From positions 1 through 64,000 of the forward strand of contig NZ_BSUG01000027.1 in assembly GCF_030161475.1 (NCBI RefSeq): 64,000 nt of DNA. The letters are read 5' to 3'. Source of the DNA: Tetragenococcus halophilus subsp. flandriensis (lineage in GTDB: Bacteria; Bacillota; Bacilli; Lactobacillales; Enterococcaceae). Below are positions 34,436 to 43,026 of the stretch, piece after piece; within the stretch, counting starts at the first letter, position 1, and every line of letters starts with the position of its first letter. The notes beneath the pieces are model-generated. The model was not told the DNA's origin. It searched no databases and saw nothing but the letters and a program-made list of their open reading frames with translations. Made by a program: the position numbers and the translations under genes.

Positions 34436-35902
34436 TTATGAAATAAGCCGCAATTGTTTATCTTTTATTTCATAAACTTCGTCGGCTAATTTTTCGACAA
34501 AATAAGGATCGTGCGAAGTAAAAAGAACCGTTCCTTCATAACTTGCAATCAACTTTTCTAAAGCTTCTATGGTTTTGATATCGATAAAATTCGTCGGTTC
34601 ATCTAATATTAATACATTGGAAGGTCGTACAAACAATAGCGCAATAGCAAGTTTGGTTGCTTCTCCTCCACTTAAAGCAGACAACGGTTTATTAATCTCT
34701 AATTGAGCAAAACCTAAATTATTTAAAAGACTACGAACCAGTTTTTCTGGATACACCGTGCGTTTCATTAAAAAGGTTAGCATACTTTCTTCGACATATA
34801 ATTTATAATCCATTTGTTGGTAAAAAGAAAAAGCCACCTTAGGTGATAAAACAACGCCTTCTCTGTCATTAACAATAGCATCCAGTAAAGTTGTTTTACC
34901 ACTACCGTTTTCCCCTACAATCGCTATCTTCTTATTTAAAGCAAATTGAAAGTCCGTTTGTTTTAATAAAATTTTATCTCCGGCAGTTAATTGTAGATTT
35001 TCTCCACGAATAGGGTATTTATTATGAATTTCTACTGATTTTGGCGTAGGAAAATGAATTTCTTGTTCTTTGGTTTCTGTTCTGACTTCTTGAAGCTGAG
35101 ACAAACGTGATTCCATTGACTTAGCAGACTTTTGCATCGATTTTTGCACCGTATCTTTTTGTTTTGAAGAAGAAAGACGATCGGGACGAATACTCTGTTG
35201 TTTTTTCTTATTAGATACTTTGCTTGCCTTTTCTGCTTGTTCTTTCTTTTTAGCAATCGCTGTTTCTAAACGTCTTTTCTCTTGTAAATAGTTTTCCTTG
35301 TCACGTTCATTTTTTATATGTTCCTGTTCTTTTTGCTCTTTGTAAGAATCATAATCGCCTTCGTATTCAACAACTTTACCATCTTGAATTTCCCATATTT
35401 TATCGGCTAATTGATTCAAAAAATAACGATCATGACTCACAAACAGCAACGTTCCATAGTAATAACGTAATTCTTCCACTAATTTTTTTACACTTTCCCG
35501 GTCAAGATGAGTCGTTGGCTCGTCCAACAAAAGGCCCATTTGATACACTGAAAGTATTTGTGCTAGCCAAAATTTCGAGCTTTCTCTACCGCTTAATGTC
35601 TGTAAATTAATTTTAGGAACATCAAACTGACTCATCAATGCCCAATCAAGTGCATCGATATTAAATAATTCATCCACTTCTGCTATTTGCGGGTAATAGT
35701 TAAATGCTACTTCTCTTTGAATTTCGCCTTCAGGTTTTAAATCACCATGAATGATTTTTAAGAGCGTAGATTTCCCTTCTCCGTTTCCACCGATAATACC
35801 GATGCGGTCGTTTTCATAAACAGATAATTCATCAATTGCTAATACTTCTTTTGCGCCAAAATTTTGCTGTATATTTTTTAACTGAATTGTTAATTTTTCC
35901 AT
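34436..35902 (-). CDS. ABC-F ribosome-protection protein (Msr-like)
   Basis: The 488-aa protein has two ABC domains without membrane segments. Walker A motifs are GGNGEGKST (near 38-46) and GENGSGKTT (near 330-338). The first signature is unusual (LSGRESSK), the second canonical (LSGGEATK). Walker B regions are LLLDEPTTHLD and LILDEPTNFID. The interdomain linker (about 190-300) is long and very basic, as in antibiotic-resistance ABC-F proteins that reach the ribosomal exit tunnel. Size matches Msr-class proteins (about 490 aa). A macrolide-type leader peptide and attenuator precede it. Resistance to macrolides or streptogramins is the best inference. Confidence 0.83.
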   Translation of the reverse strand: MEKLTIQLKNIQQNFGAKEVLAIDELSVYENDRIGIIGGNGEGKSTLLKIIHGDLKPEGEIQREVAFNYYPQIAEVDELFNIDALDWALMSQFDVPKINLQTLSGRESSKFWLAQILSVYQMGLLLDEPTTHLDRESVKKLVEELRYYYGTLLFVSHDRYFLNQLADKIWEIQDGKVVEYEGDYDSYKEQKEQEHIKNERDKENYLQEKRRLETAIAKKKEQAEKASKVSNKKKQQSIRPDRLSSSKQKDTVQKSMQKSAKSMESRLSQLQEVRTETKEQEIHFPTPKSVEIHNKYPIRGENLQLTAGDKILLKQTDFQFALNKKIAIVGENGSGKTTLLDAIVNDREGVVLSPKVAFSFYQQMDYKLYVEESMLTFLMKRTVYPEKLVRSLLNNLGFAQLEINKPLSALSGGEATKLAIALLFVRPSNVLILDEPTNFIDIKTIEALEKLIASYEGTVLFTSHDPYFVEKLADEVYEIKDKQLRLIS

Positions 35903-35920
35903 GATATATTCCCTTTCTTA

Positions 35921-36053
35921 CTTAGGAAAAGGAAAAAAATGAGTACACAAAAAAGGATAGTCTTCTACGGAACTATCCTTGCCATTTCAGTTTATATTTT
36001 ATAGAAAAGTATACACTCATCCCTTGAAATCGCTATTCCTAAGACTTTTGAAT
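35921..36053 (-). promoter_or_regulatory. Attenuator of the ABC-F gene (terminator and alternative stems)
   Basis: On the minus strand AAGGATAGT and ACTATCCTT (35980-35953) form a terminator hairpin followed by TTTTTTGTG. Alternative pairings exist: ATTCAAAAGT (plus 36070-36079, leader codons 10-13) with ACTTTTGAAT (plus 36044-36053), and CTTAGGAA at 36043-36036 with TTCCTAAG at 35928-35921. A ribosome stalled on the leader would block the first pairing and change which stems form, allowing readthrough. Confidence 0.6.
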
Positions 36054-36063
36054 TTATATTTAA

Positions 36064-36108
36064 TTATTGATTCAAAAGTGCAAAGCGCAATCTCATAGAT
36101 GCAATCAT
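36064..36108 (-). CDS. Leader peptide MIASMRLRFALLNQ controlling the ABC-F gene
   Basis: A 14-codon frame begins at 36108, nine bases after a strong AAGGAGGG. Its sequence MIASMRLRFALLNQ closely matches the MTASMRLK/MTASMRLR leader peptides known upstream of msr(A) and mef/mel macrolide-resistance genes. The Arg-Leu-Arg arrest motif occupies codons 6-8. The coding end overlaps one arm of the attenuator. Macrolide-dependent stalling at RLR is established for the related leaders; its action here is inference. Confidence 0.78.
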   Translation of the reverse strand: MIASMRLRFALLNQ

Positions 36109-36141
36109 AGTATACTTCCCTCCTTCATAATTTTCATTCTA

Positions 36142-36170
36142 ATAATAACTTAACAGTTAGAAAAAGTAAA
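36142..36170 (-). promoter_or_regulatory. Promoter of the leader-ABC-F transcript
   Basis: TTTACT (36165-36170) and TATTAT (36142-36147) are separated by 17 bp on the minus strand, about 20 bases ahead of the leader peptide ribosome site. Confidence 0.5.
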
Positions 36171-36280
36171 GAATTAGCTTTTTCCTATAAAAATTACAGA
36201 TGAGGAATTAATCTAGCAAAAAGATTATTAGCAAATTCAAAAGTACATAAACATTTATGTATATGAAAGGAGTATTCATA

Positions 36281-36449
36281 TTATTTTTTATTAAAAAATG
36301 AACCAAGTTTATCTAACACAATTAAAAAAATAGAGAAACCTATGATTTTTATAATAAATTTAAAAGAGTTTGTATCATGGAAAATAAGATTATCCACGAT
36401 GAAAATAACACAAGCGTATCCTATAAGGTAAAACCTTTTCCGGTTTCAT
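36281..36449 (-). pseudogene. Small membrane-protein gene, probably frameshifted
   Basis: TAGGAG lies seven bases before an ATG at 36449 that opens MKPE and then runs off frame after 19 codons. Removing one A from the AAAA tract in codons 4-5 gives an uninterrupted 55-aa protein starting MKPERFYLIGYACVIFIVDN and ending LDKLGSFFNKK, stop at 36281. It would have one or two membrane helices. The family is unknown. The proper start, good ribosome site and clean hydrophobic pattern are the support, but a short chance frame cannot be excluded. Confidence 0.35.
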
Positions 36450-36571
36450 AGAAACACTCCTACTCAAAATATATTAAATGTCCCATTAAATTTGTCACTA
36501 GTGTAAACTACTAAAAATTATTGAAAAATGTTCATTCAAAAACTGATAGCCTTTTGCACTACTTAAAAAGC

Positions 36572-36593
36572 ATGGTCAAAAGTATGGTCAAAA
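36572..36593. repeat. Direct repeat ATGGTCAAAA, possible integrase arm-type sites
   Basis: ATGGTCAAAA occurs at 36572-36581 and again at 36584-36593, a 12-base step, just beyond the rpmE2 terminator. Short direct repeats of this kind are typical of arm-type binding sites of tyrosine integrases. No integrase is present here. Confidence 0.35.
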
Positions 36594-36596
36594 CGC

Positions 36597-36628
36597 AAAA
36601 AAGAGGATATCCTCGGCATAGGATACCC
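36597..36628 (-). terminator. Terminator of rpmE2
   Basis: On the minus strand GGTATCC (36627-36621) pairs with GGATATCC (36612-36605, one bulge), followed by TCTTTTTTG. Confidence 0.6.
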
Positions 36629-36656
36629 CCCAAAAGCTGGTAATTCAGCCTTTTCC

Positions 36657-36920
36657 TTATTCCGCTGCGTTGGCGTCTTTGAAACCATACTTCTTGTTGA
36701 AGCGGTCCACTGGGCCATCTGCTTGCGTGAATTTTTGACGTCCAGTATAGAATGGATGTGAATCGGAAGAGATTTCAACACGTACAACTGGATATGTGTT
36801 GCCGTCTTCCCATTCAATGGTTTCTTCTGAATTTTTTGTTGAACCTGACAAAAATTTAAAACCTGTTGTTGAATCCATAAATACAACTGGATGATATTCT
36901 GGATGGATATTTTGTCTCAT
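36657..36920 (-). CDS. rpmE2: 50S ribosomal protein L31 type B
   Basis: The 87-aa protein has the type B L31 sequence: [39 protein letters not shown] and [11 protein letters not shown]. It lacks the zinc-binding cysteines of type A L31, the form used when zinc is scarce, but in many Lactobacillales it is the only copy. A GGAG ribosome site precedes the start. It lies downstream of rho. Confidence 0.95.
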   Translation of the reverse strand: MRQNIHPEYHPVVFMDSTTGFKFLSGSTKNSEETIEWEDGNTYPVVRVEISSDSHPFYTGRQKFTQADGPVDRFNKKYGFKDANAAE

Positions 36921-37054
36921 ATTATTACTCTCCTTTGCCCTGAATTATTTGCTAAATCAGAGTGTTTCTTTACAACACGTAACATATTAACATTTTTTAG
37001 ATCTTAATGCAATCAAGGACGCTAATTTATTTGAAACCCAACTGTTTGTCAGAT

Positions 37055-38350
37055 CTATCTTTTATTTGATCGTTTTGATTTTTTATCCGTAAATGAAACA
37101 TCATGAAAAGAGTCAAGAAACTCTTGGTTTGTCTTTGTTTTTTTCAAGAAGCTTATAAATTGTTCCGTATACTCTAAAGAATCACCCAACATATTATTAC
37201 GCAAACGCCAAGTTTCTTCTAATTGCTCCGAACTCATTAACAATTCTTCTTTACGAGTGCTAGAGCGTTTCAGATCAATTGCCGGGAATACTCGTCGTTC
37301 GGCTAATTGACGGGAAAGATGCATTTCCATATTTCCTGTACCTTTAAATTCTTCATAAATCACATCATCCATGCGACTGCCAGTATCTACTAAAGCCGTG
37401 GCTAAAACGGTTAAACTCCCGCCTTCTTCAATATTTCTGGCAGCGCCAAAGAATTTTTTAGGTTTATATAAAGCTGCTGGATCAATCCCACCGCTTAATG
37501 TACGTCCGCTGGGTGGCACAACCAAATTATACGCACGTGCTAAACGCGTAATACTGTCCATTAAAATAACGACATCACGTTTATCCTCAACTAAACGCAT
37601 TGCCCGTTCTAAGACTAACTCTGAAACACGTGTATGATTATTAGGCTGCAGATCAAAAGTGGAATAGACAACCTCACCATCTACACTTCGTTCTAAATCA
37701 GTAACCTCTTCAGGGCGCTCATCAATTAAGAGCACAATTAACTCTACATCAGGATAATTTTCTGTAATCCCGTTGGCAACCTCTTTTATAATACTAGTTT
37801 TCCCTGCTTTAGGAGGCGCAACAATCAGCCCACGTTGCCCAAAGCCAACGGGGGAAAATAAATCCATAATTCTTGTAGAAATTCTTCCTGGTGTGGTTTC
37901 TAATGTAAACGGCGTTTCTGGATAAAGTGCTGTTAAAGCTGGAAAATGGGGACGTTTTTTGGCTTCTTCCGGATTTTTGCCATTAACACTTTCAACATGC
38001 ATCAAACCATAATAACGTTCAGATTCTTTAGGAGGACGTGCTTTACCTGCAACCTTGTCCCCATTTCTTAAGCTGAAACGACGAATTTGTGAATTGGAAA
38101 TATAAATATCTTCAGCACTTGGTCCATAGTTGATGGGACGTAAGAAACCATAGCTATCCTGCGAAATAATGTCCAAGATTCCTTCCATATAAAAGAAGCC
38201 TTGTTTTTCCGCTTGGGCCCGAATAACAGCTAAAGATAATTCCTTTTTGTTCATTTGACTATAATAGGAAATTTTAAAATCTCGTGCGTAATTATAGATT
38301 TCTTTTAGCGTCATATTGTCTAATTCCGCCATTGTTAAATAGTCGCTCAT
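37055..38350 (-). CDS. rho: Transcription termination factor Rho
   Basis: The 431-aa protein has the N-terminal Rho domain (about 1-45), the cold-shock-like RNA-binding domain (about 50-125; [24 protein letters not shown]) and the RecA-like ATPase with P-loop APPKAGKTS (178-186), [14 protein letters not shown] and the Q/R loops. It acts as a hexameric RNA helicase. Its start overlaps the murZ stop by four bases (ATGA), so the two are translationally coupled. Confidence 0.96.
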   Translation of the reverse strand: MSDYLTMAELDNMTLKEIYNYARDFKISYYSQMNKKELSLAVIRAQAEKQGFFYMEGILDIISQDSYGFLRPINYGPSAEDIYISNSQIRRFSLRNGDKVAGKARPPKESERYYGLMHVESVNGKNPEEAKKRPHFPALTALYPETPFTLETTPGRISTRIMDLFSPVGFGQRGLIVAPPKAGKTSIIKEVANGITENYPDVELIVLLIDERPEEVTDLERSVDGEVVYSTFDLQPNNHTRVSELVLERAMRLVEDKRDVVILMDSITRLARAYNLVVPPSGRTLSGGIDPAALYKPKKFFGAARNIEEGGSLTVLATALVDTGSRMDDVIYEEFKGTGNMEMHLSRQLAERRVFPAIDLKRSSTRKEELLMSSEQLEETWRLRNNMLGDSLEYTEQFISFLKKTKTNQEFLDSFHDVSFTDKKSKRSNKR

Positions 38351-39612
38351 TTTTCATCCTCTACCATTTCTATATCGGCTCCTAAATTTGTTAATTTCTC
38401 GATAATATGATCATAACCGCGCAAAATATATTCAACTCCACCAATAGTTGTAGTGCCTTCTGCCATCAAACCGGCAATGACCAAGCAAGCACCTGCTCGC
38501 AAGTCGGAGGCTTCTACTTCTGCACCATGTAATTGACTAGGGCCATTGACAATCATCGTATTTCCTTCAATCGAAGCATTGGCACCCATACGAACCAATT
38601 CTGGGATATGATTAATACGTTTAGAATAAATCGTATCGATAACCTCAGAACTCCCGTTTGCTTTTAGTAAAAGTGGCGTAAGTGGTTGCTGTAAATCAGT
38701 AGCTAAACCTGGATAAGGATAGGTTTTTACAGATACTGCTTGTAAGTTTTCTGTCTTAGGTACATAAATGGCATCTTCGGTGATGTCTAGCTCCACACCA
38801 ATTTCTTCTAATTTAGAAATATAACTATCTAAATGTTCGTAAATAACGTTTTTGATTTTAACGCCTTCACCACAAGCAGCTGCCATAGCCAAATAAGTTC
38901 CTGCTTCAATTCGATCAGGAATAATCGCATGACGGCAACCATGTAAATTTTCAACACCTTCAATACGAATCTCATCGGTACCAGCCCCACGAATTTTAGC
39001 GCCCATATTATTCAACAAAGTAGCTACATCAATAATTTCTGGTTCGCGTGCGGCATTTTCAATAATCGTACGTCCTTTAGCTTTTACAGCAGCTAACATA
39101 ACATTAATCGTAGCTCCAATAGAAACCATGTCCAAGAAAATACGATCTCCTTGCAATCCTTCTTCGGTCGTACGTAAATACATGGCGCCATGCTCGTTGG
39201 TCACTTGCGCGCCTAAGGTTTCAAAACCTTTAATATGTAAATTGATCGGCCGTGGACCTAGATCACAACCGCCTGGTAAACCCACTACACCTTCACCAAA
39301 CTTGCCTAACAACGCGCCCATAAAATAATAAGAAGCACGTAAACTATTAATTTTTCCACTTGGCATCGGAACGGAAACAATATGAGTTGGATCAATTTCA
39401 AGTTGATTATTTTCAAAAGTGGTTTTTACACCCATGATTTCGAGGATTTCAATTAAAGAATGTACATCTTGAATGTCGGGTACTCCTTCTAGTGTAACCG
39501 GAGAATCTGCTAAAATTGCAGCGGGGATCAAAGCGACGGCACTATTTTTAGCTCCGCTAACAGCTACTTCACCTGACAACGGTTGACCGCCGTGAATAAC
39601 AAATTTTTTCAT
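38347..39612 (-). CDS. murZ: UDP-N-acetylglucosamine 1-carboxyvinyltransferase (MurZ/MurAB)
   Basis: The 421-aa enzyme transfers enolpyruvate from PEP to UDP-GlcNAc, the first committed step of peptidoglycan synthesis. KNSAVALIP near residues 22-30 and the fosfomycin target Cys116 in [12 protein letters not shown] are visible. The rho-adjacent position between fba and rho matches the second MurA paralogue (MurZ/MurAB) of Firmicutes. ATG 39612 follows AGGTG at good distance; the GTG at 39621 lies in that site. Confidence 0.93.
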   Translation of the reverse strand: MKKFVIHGGQPLSGEVAVSGAKNSAVALIPAAILADSPVTLEGVPDIQDVHSLIEILEIMGVKTTFENNQLEIDPTHIVSVPMPSGKINSLRASYYFMGALLGKFGEGVVGLPGGCDLGPRPINLHIKGFETLGAQVTNEHGAMYLRTTEEGLQGDRIFLDMVSIGATINVMLAAVKAKGRTIIENAAREPEIIDVATLLNNMGAKIRGAGTDEIRIEGVENLHGCRHAIIPDRIEAGTYLAMAAACGEGVKIKNVIYEHLDSYISKLEEIGVELDITEDAIYVPKTENLQAVSVKTYPYPGLATDLQQPLTPLLLKANGSSEVIDTIYSKRINHIPELVRMGANASIEGNTMIVNGPSQLHGAEVEASDLRAGACLVIAGLMAEGTTTIGGVEYILRGYDHIIEKLTNLGADIEMVEDEK

Positions 39613-39692
39613 TTTTTTCACCTATTAATTATTTTTTAATGTACTTATACATACGAACCTTATTCTACCATAATAAGAAACTTGAAAAAAGC

Positions 39693-39728
39693 TAAAAAAA
39701 CTCACGAACCAATGTTTTGGTCCGTGAG
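39693..39728 (-). terminator. Terminator of fba
   Basis: CTCACGAACCAA and TTGGTCCGTGAG pair (39701-39728) and on the minus strand the hairpin is followed by TTTTTTTAGC. Confidence 0.88.
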
Positions 39729-39746
39729 AGCTATCGAAAGGATAAG

Positions 39747-40616
39747 TTAAGCTTTATCAGCTGAACCGAACCAATCAATATGGTTTTTAGCTTCCTTGAT
39801 GATTGCTTCTTTACCAGGTGCCAATAATTTACGAGGGTCAAAGCCTTTACCTTCTTGATCTTTGCCTTCTTCAATGTATTGACGAGTTGCTCTAGCAAAT
39901 GCAATTTGGAATTCAGTGTTTACATTAACTTTTGAAATTCCCATTGTAATAGCTTTTTCAATTTGATCTTGTGGAATACCTGAACCACCATGTAGTACTA
40001 ATGGAACATCTTTACCTACAGCTTCTGTGATAGCTTGTAAATGGTCAAAGTCTAAACCTTTCCAGTTTTCAGGGTATACACCGTGGATATTACCAATACC
40101 ACAAGCTAAAAAGTCGATCCCTGTATTAACCATTTGAATACATTCGTCGATATCAGCTAATTCACCTGTACCCACGATTCCGTCTTCTTCGCCGCCGATT
40201 GTTCCTACTTCACATTCAACAGACATGCCTTTTGCATGTGCTCTTTCTACAACATCTTTTGTTTTTGCCAAGTTTTCTTCAAAAGGAAGAGATGAACCGT
40301 CAAACATTACTGAAGTATATCCAGCTTCGATACATTCTAATGCATGTTCATATTCACCGTGGTCTAAATGAAGAACAACAGGAACGGTAATGTTCATTGA
40401 ATCAATTAAGTTATTGACCATATCAACAACTAATTTGTAACCGCCCATGTATTTTGCAGCGCCCATAGAAGTTTGAATTAATACTGGTGCATTTTTTTCT
40501 TGTGCGGATTGAAGAATTGCTTGTGTCCATTCAAGATTATTTGTGTTATATGCGCCAATGGCATAACCACCTTTACGAGCTGCCTTAAAGATTTCTGATC
40601 CTGATACTAATGGCAT
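39747..40616 (-). CDS. fba: Fructose-bisphosphate aldolase, class II
   Basis: The 289-aa enzyme cleaves fructose-1,6-bisphosphate to two triose phosphates in glycolysis. Zinc ligands are in LHLDHGEYEHALE (near 80-92), then VMFDGSSLP, ECEVGTIGGEEDG, GIGNIHGVY and LHGGSGIP. This is the housekeeping Firmicutes form, flanked by murZ and pyrG as in Bacillus and Enterococcus. A strong ribosome site TTAGGAGG precedes it. Confidence 0.95.
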   Translation of the reverse strand: MPLVSGSEIFKAARKGGYAIGAYNTNNLEWTQAILQSAQEKNAPVLIQTSMGAAKYMGGYKLVVDMVNNLIDSMNITVPVVLHLDHGEYEHALECIEAGYTSVMFDGSSLPFEENLAKTKDVVERAHAKGMSVECEVGTIGGEEDGIVGTGELADIDECIQMVNTGIDFLACGIGNIHGVYPENWKGLDFDHLQAITEAVGKDVPLVLHGGSGIPQDQIEKAITMGISKVNVNTEFQIAFARATRQYIEEGKDQEGKGFDPRKLLAPGKEAIIKEAKNHIDWFGSADKA

Positions 40617-40652
40617 AATTGTTTCCTCCTAAGTTTTAATTGAACGTTTTTT

Positions 40653-40669
40653 ACTAAGTCTTACTTAGT
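40653..40669. promoter_or_regulatory. Palindrome in the fba 5' region
   Basis: ACTAAGTCTTACTTAGT has perfect 7-base arms with a 3-base centre. It lies 37 bases upstream of the fba start, probably in the leader. It could be an operator or a leader hairpin. Confidence 0.35.
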
Positions 40670-40900
40670 CAACATCTTTATTCTAGCAAATTATTCAAAT
40701 TTTTTCTACTAAATCTAGAGGATTCTGTCGATTTTCCAACTTTTTCGCGTCTTAAACACCAGATCATAAGAAAATTTTCAGAAAAGTAACGAGCTTTTCT
40801 CTTTTTCTTGAAGTCTGTAGAAAAAGTTTTTACTATTTTGTGTAAAAAAACTCGAAAAGCTAAAAGAAACTTTAACTCGTTTTTTTATTTTAATCGTTTT

Positions 40901-41097
40901 ATCGCATATTTGATAACTGAATAGATAATGTTTTACCGCTTTATTGTTCATTCGACTGCTGAATAAACAATGTTTCGCCGTTTTATTGTTCATTCGACTA
41001 CTGAATAAACAATGTTTCGCCGTTTTATTGTTTATTCGACTACTGAATAAACAATGTTTTGCCGTTTTATTGTTCATTCGACTGCTGAATAAACAAT
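40901..41097. repeat. Palindromic repeat array F, exact 42-bp period
   Basis: Units start at 40901 (decayed), 40943, 40985, 41027 and 41069. The 29-bp core opens ATTGTTCATTC and closes GAATAAACAAT, almost perfect 11-base arms around GACTGCT or GACTACT, followed by a 13-bp GTTTCGCCGTTTT spacer. The third full unit (41027) has perfectly matched arms. The stretch 40670-40900 has only AT-rich hairpins (such as AGCTTTTC with GAAAAGCT) and the fba promoter region; no gene. Confidence 0.9.
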
Positions 41098-41150
41098 GTT
41101 TTTCTTCCATTACCTTTTACTTGTTCTTAACAATAAAGATTAGATCAAAC

Positions 41151-41190
41151 AAAAAATTACCTCTACAATATCTTGTAGAGGTAATTTTTT
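41151..41190 (-). terminator. Terminator of pyrG
   Basis: AAAAAATTACCTCTACAA and TTGTAGAGGTAATTTTTT form a perfect 18-bp stem with a 4-base loop, 50 bases after the pyrG stop. Confidence 0.92.
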
Positions 41191-41240
41191 GCTTATTATT
41201 AAATTTCTAGTCGTTAGATTACTTTTCGAGATAAGACACT

Positions 41241-42848
41241 TTAATTTTCTTTTGTTTGCAACGAAGCTTCCACAAAACCTTTAATTAATTTTTGTGGGCG
41301 GTTCGGACGAGAGATTAATTCTGGATGGAATTGACAGCCGACAAAGAATTTATTTTCAGGAACTTCTACAATTTCTACTAAATGATTATCCGGAGATACC
41401 CCAGAGAAAACCATACCGTTTTCTGCAAAACTATCGCGAAAGTCATTATTAAATTCATAACGGTGGCGATGACGTTCTTGTACCACTTCTTCTTCTTGAT
41501 AAGCTTGTGCTGTTTTAGTGCCTTTTTGCAGCTTACAAGGATAAAGTCCCAGACGTAGCGTTCCACCTAAATCCTCTACTCCTTCTTGATCAGTCATAAG
41601 ATCAATAACATTGTATGGTGTTTCTGGATCTCTTTCGGTGGTATTGGCGCCTTCTAAGCCGATCACATTTCTGGCAAATTCAACACAAGCCATCTGCATA
41701 CCTAAACAAATCCCTAAAAATGGGACGTCATTTTCTCTTGCATAACGAATAGTTTCGATTTTTCCTTCAATTCCGCGATCCCCAAAACCGCCAGGAACCA
41801 AAATACCATCGACATTTCCTAATATATCTTCTACATTTTCAGCAGTAATTTCAGCAGAATTAATCAATTCAACATCAATGTCTGAATTATAACAAAAGCC
41901 AGAGTGTTTTAAGGCTTCAATAACGGAAATATAGGCATCTGGTAGCTCAACATATTTTCCTACAATAGCAATACGAACAGTCTTTTGTAAGTTCAATACA
42001 CGATCAACTAAACCTTGCCATTCTGTCATATCTGCTTCTGGTGCATCCAGATTCAGATGATCCAAAACAATTTTGTCCATTTTTTGTTTTTGTAAATTTA
42101 ACGGAATAGAATAAAGTGTATCAACATCACGAGATTCAATCACAGCTTCCGGCGCAACATCACAAAACTGCGCTAGTTTATTTTTCATCCCTTGAGAAAT
42201 GGCCTCTTCAGTTCGTACCACTAAAATATTAGGTTGAATACCTAAACCTCGCAATTCTTTTACGCTATGTTGGGTAGGTTTAGTTTTCATTTCTCCTGCT
42301 GCTTTTAAATATGGGATTAAGGTAGTATGAATATAAAGAACGTTATCTGAACCAACGTCGCCTTTCATTTGACGTAGTGCTTCCAAAAAAGGTAAGGACT
42401 CGATATCACCAACAGTTCCGCCAACTTCTGTAATAATGACGTCTGAATCAGTCATATTAGCTGCGCGCATAATTTTTTCTTTGATCTCATTAGTAATATG
42501 CGGGATTACTTGCACCGTAGCGCCTAAGTACTCGCCCTTTCTTTCTTTACGAATCACTTCTGAATAAACTTTTCCCGTAGTAACATTAGAATACTGGTTT
42601 AAATTAATATCGATAAACCGTTCGTAATGTCCTAAATCCAAATCGGTTTCTGCGCCATCATCTGTTACAAATACTTCCCCATGTTGATATGGACTCATTG
42701 TGCCTGGATCCACATTAATATAAGGGTCGAACTTTTGGATCGTTACTTTCAATCCACGGTTTTTTAATAAACGACCTAAAGAAGCCGCTACAATCCCCTT
42801 TCCGATAGACGAAACAACGCCGCCAGTTACAAAAATGTATTTGGTCAT
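41241..42848 (-). CDS. pyrG: CTP synthase
   Basis: The 535-aa enzyme makes CTP from UTP with glutamine and ATP. The N-terminal amidoligase domain has [17 protein letters not shown] and [27 protein letters not shown]. The C-terminal class I glutaminase domain has the nucleophile Cys in [10 protein letters not shown] and the His/Glu pair in QFHPE. Full length. Expression is probably controlled by the leader described next. Confidence 0.96.
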   Translation of the reverse strand: MTKYIFVTGGVVSSIGKGIVAASLGRLLKNRGLKVTIQKFDPYINVDPGTMSPYQHGEVFVTDDGAETDLDLGHYERFIDINLNQYSNVTTGKVYSEVIRKERKGEYLGATVQVIPHITNEIKEKIMRAANMTDSDVIITEVGGTVGDIESLPFLEALRQMKGDVGSDNVLYIHTTLIPYLKAAGEMKTKPTQHSVKELRGLGIQPNILVVRTEEAISQGMKNKLAQFCDVAPEAVIESRDVDTLYSIPLNLQKQKMDKIVLDHLNLDAPEADMTEWQGLVDRVLNLQKTVRIAIVGKYVELPDAYISVIEALKHSGFCYNSDIDVELINSAEITAENVEDILGNVDGILVPGGFGDRGIEGKIETIRYARENDVPFLGICLGMQMACVEFARNVIGLEGANTTERDPETPYNVIDLMTDQEGVEDLGGTLRLGLYPCKLQKGTKTAQAYQEEEVVQERHRHRYEFNNDFRDSFAENGMVFSGVSPDNHLVEIVEVPENKFFVGCQFHPELISRPNRPQKLIKGFVEASLQTKEN

Positions 42849-42899
42849 AACAAAAACTCCTTATCCTTTTTTCAGGTGCTGTCTTTAGAAATAAAAGAA

Positions 42900-43007
42900 A
42901 ACTCCCTATTCAGTTTGAATAGGGAGCATTATTTTCTAAAACGATCATAGCTCTTTAATATAAGAGCGCCCAAGCAAAATATTACCTTGTTCATTTAAGA
43001 AAGTCAA
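42900..43007 (-). promoter_or_regulatory. pyrG promoter, GGGC start site and CTP-sensing attenuator
   Basis: On the minus strand TTGACT (43002-43007), 17 bp, TATAAT-like TAATAT (42979-42984), and after seven bases the transcript starts GGGCGC (from 42971). Downstream is the terminator hairpin GCTCCCTATTCA/TGAATAGGGAG (42927-42901) with TTTTCTTTT. This is the classical pyrG control of Gram-positives: at low CTP the polymerase adds extra G at the GGGC start, and the poly-G pairs with CUCCC of the hairpin, preventing termination. Confidence 0.82.
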
Positions 43008-43026
43008 TCGTTAAAAAACAATTTTA

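Noticed and set aside
40778-41110. Repeat-protein frame with MNNKTAKHCLFSSR-like units of 14 residues on the minus strand, and a similar frame on the plus strand from 40944
   Set aside because: It is the translation of array F, whose 42-bp period keeps the frame open; no ribosome site precedes it and the DNA palindromes explain the pattern.
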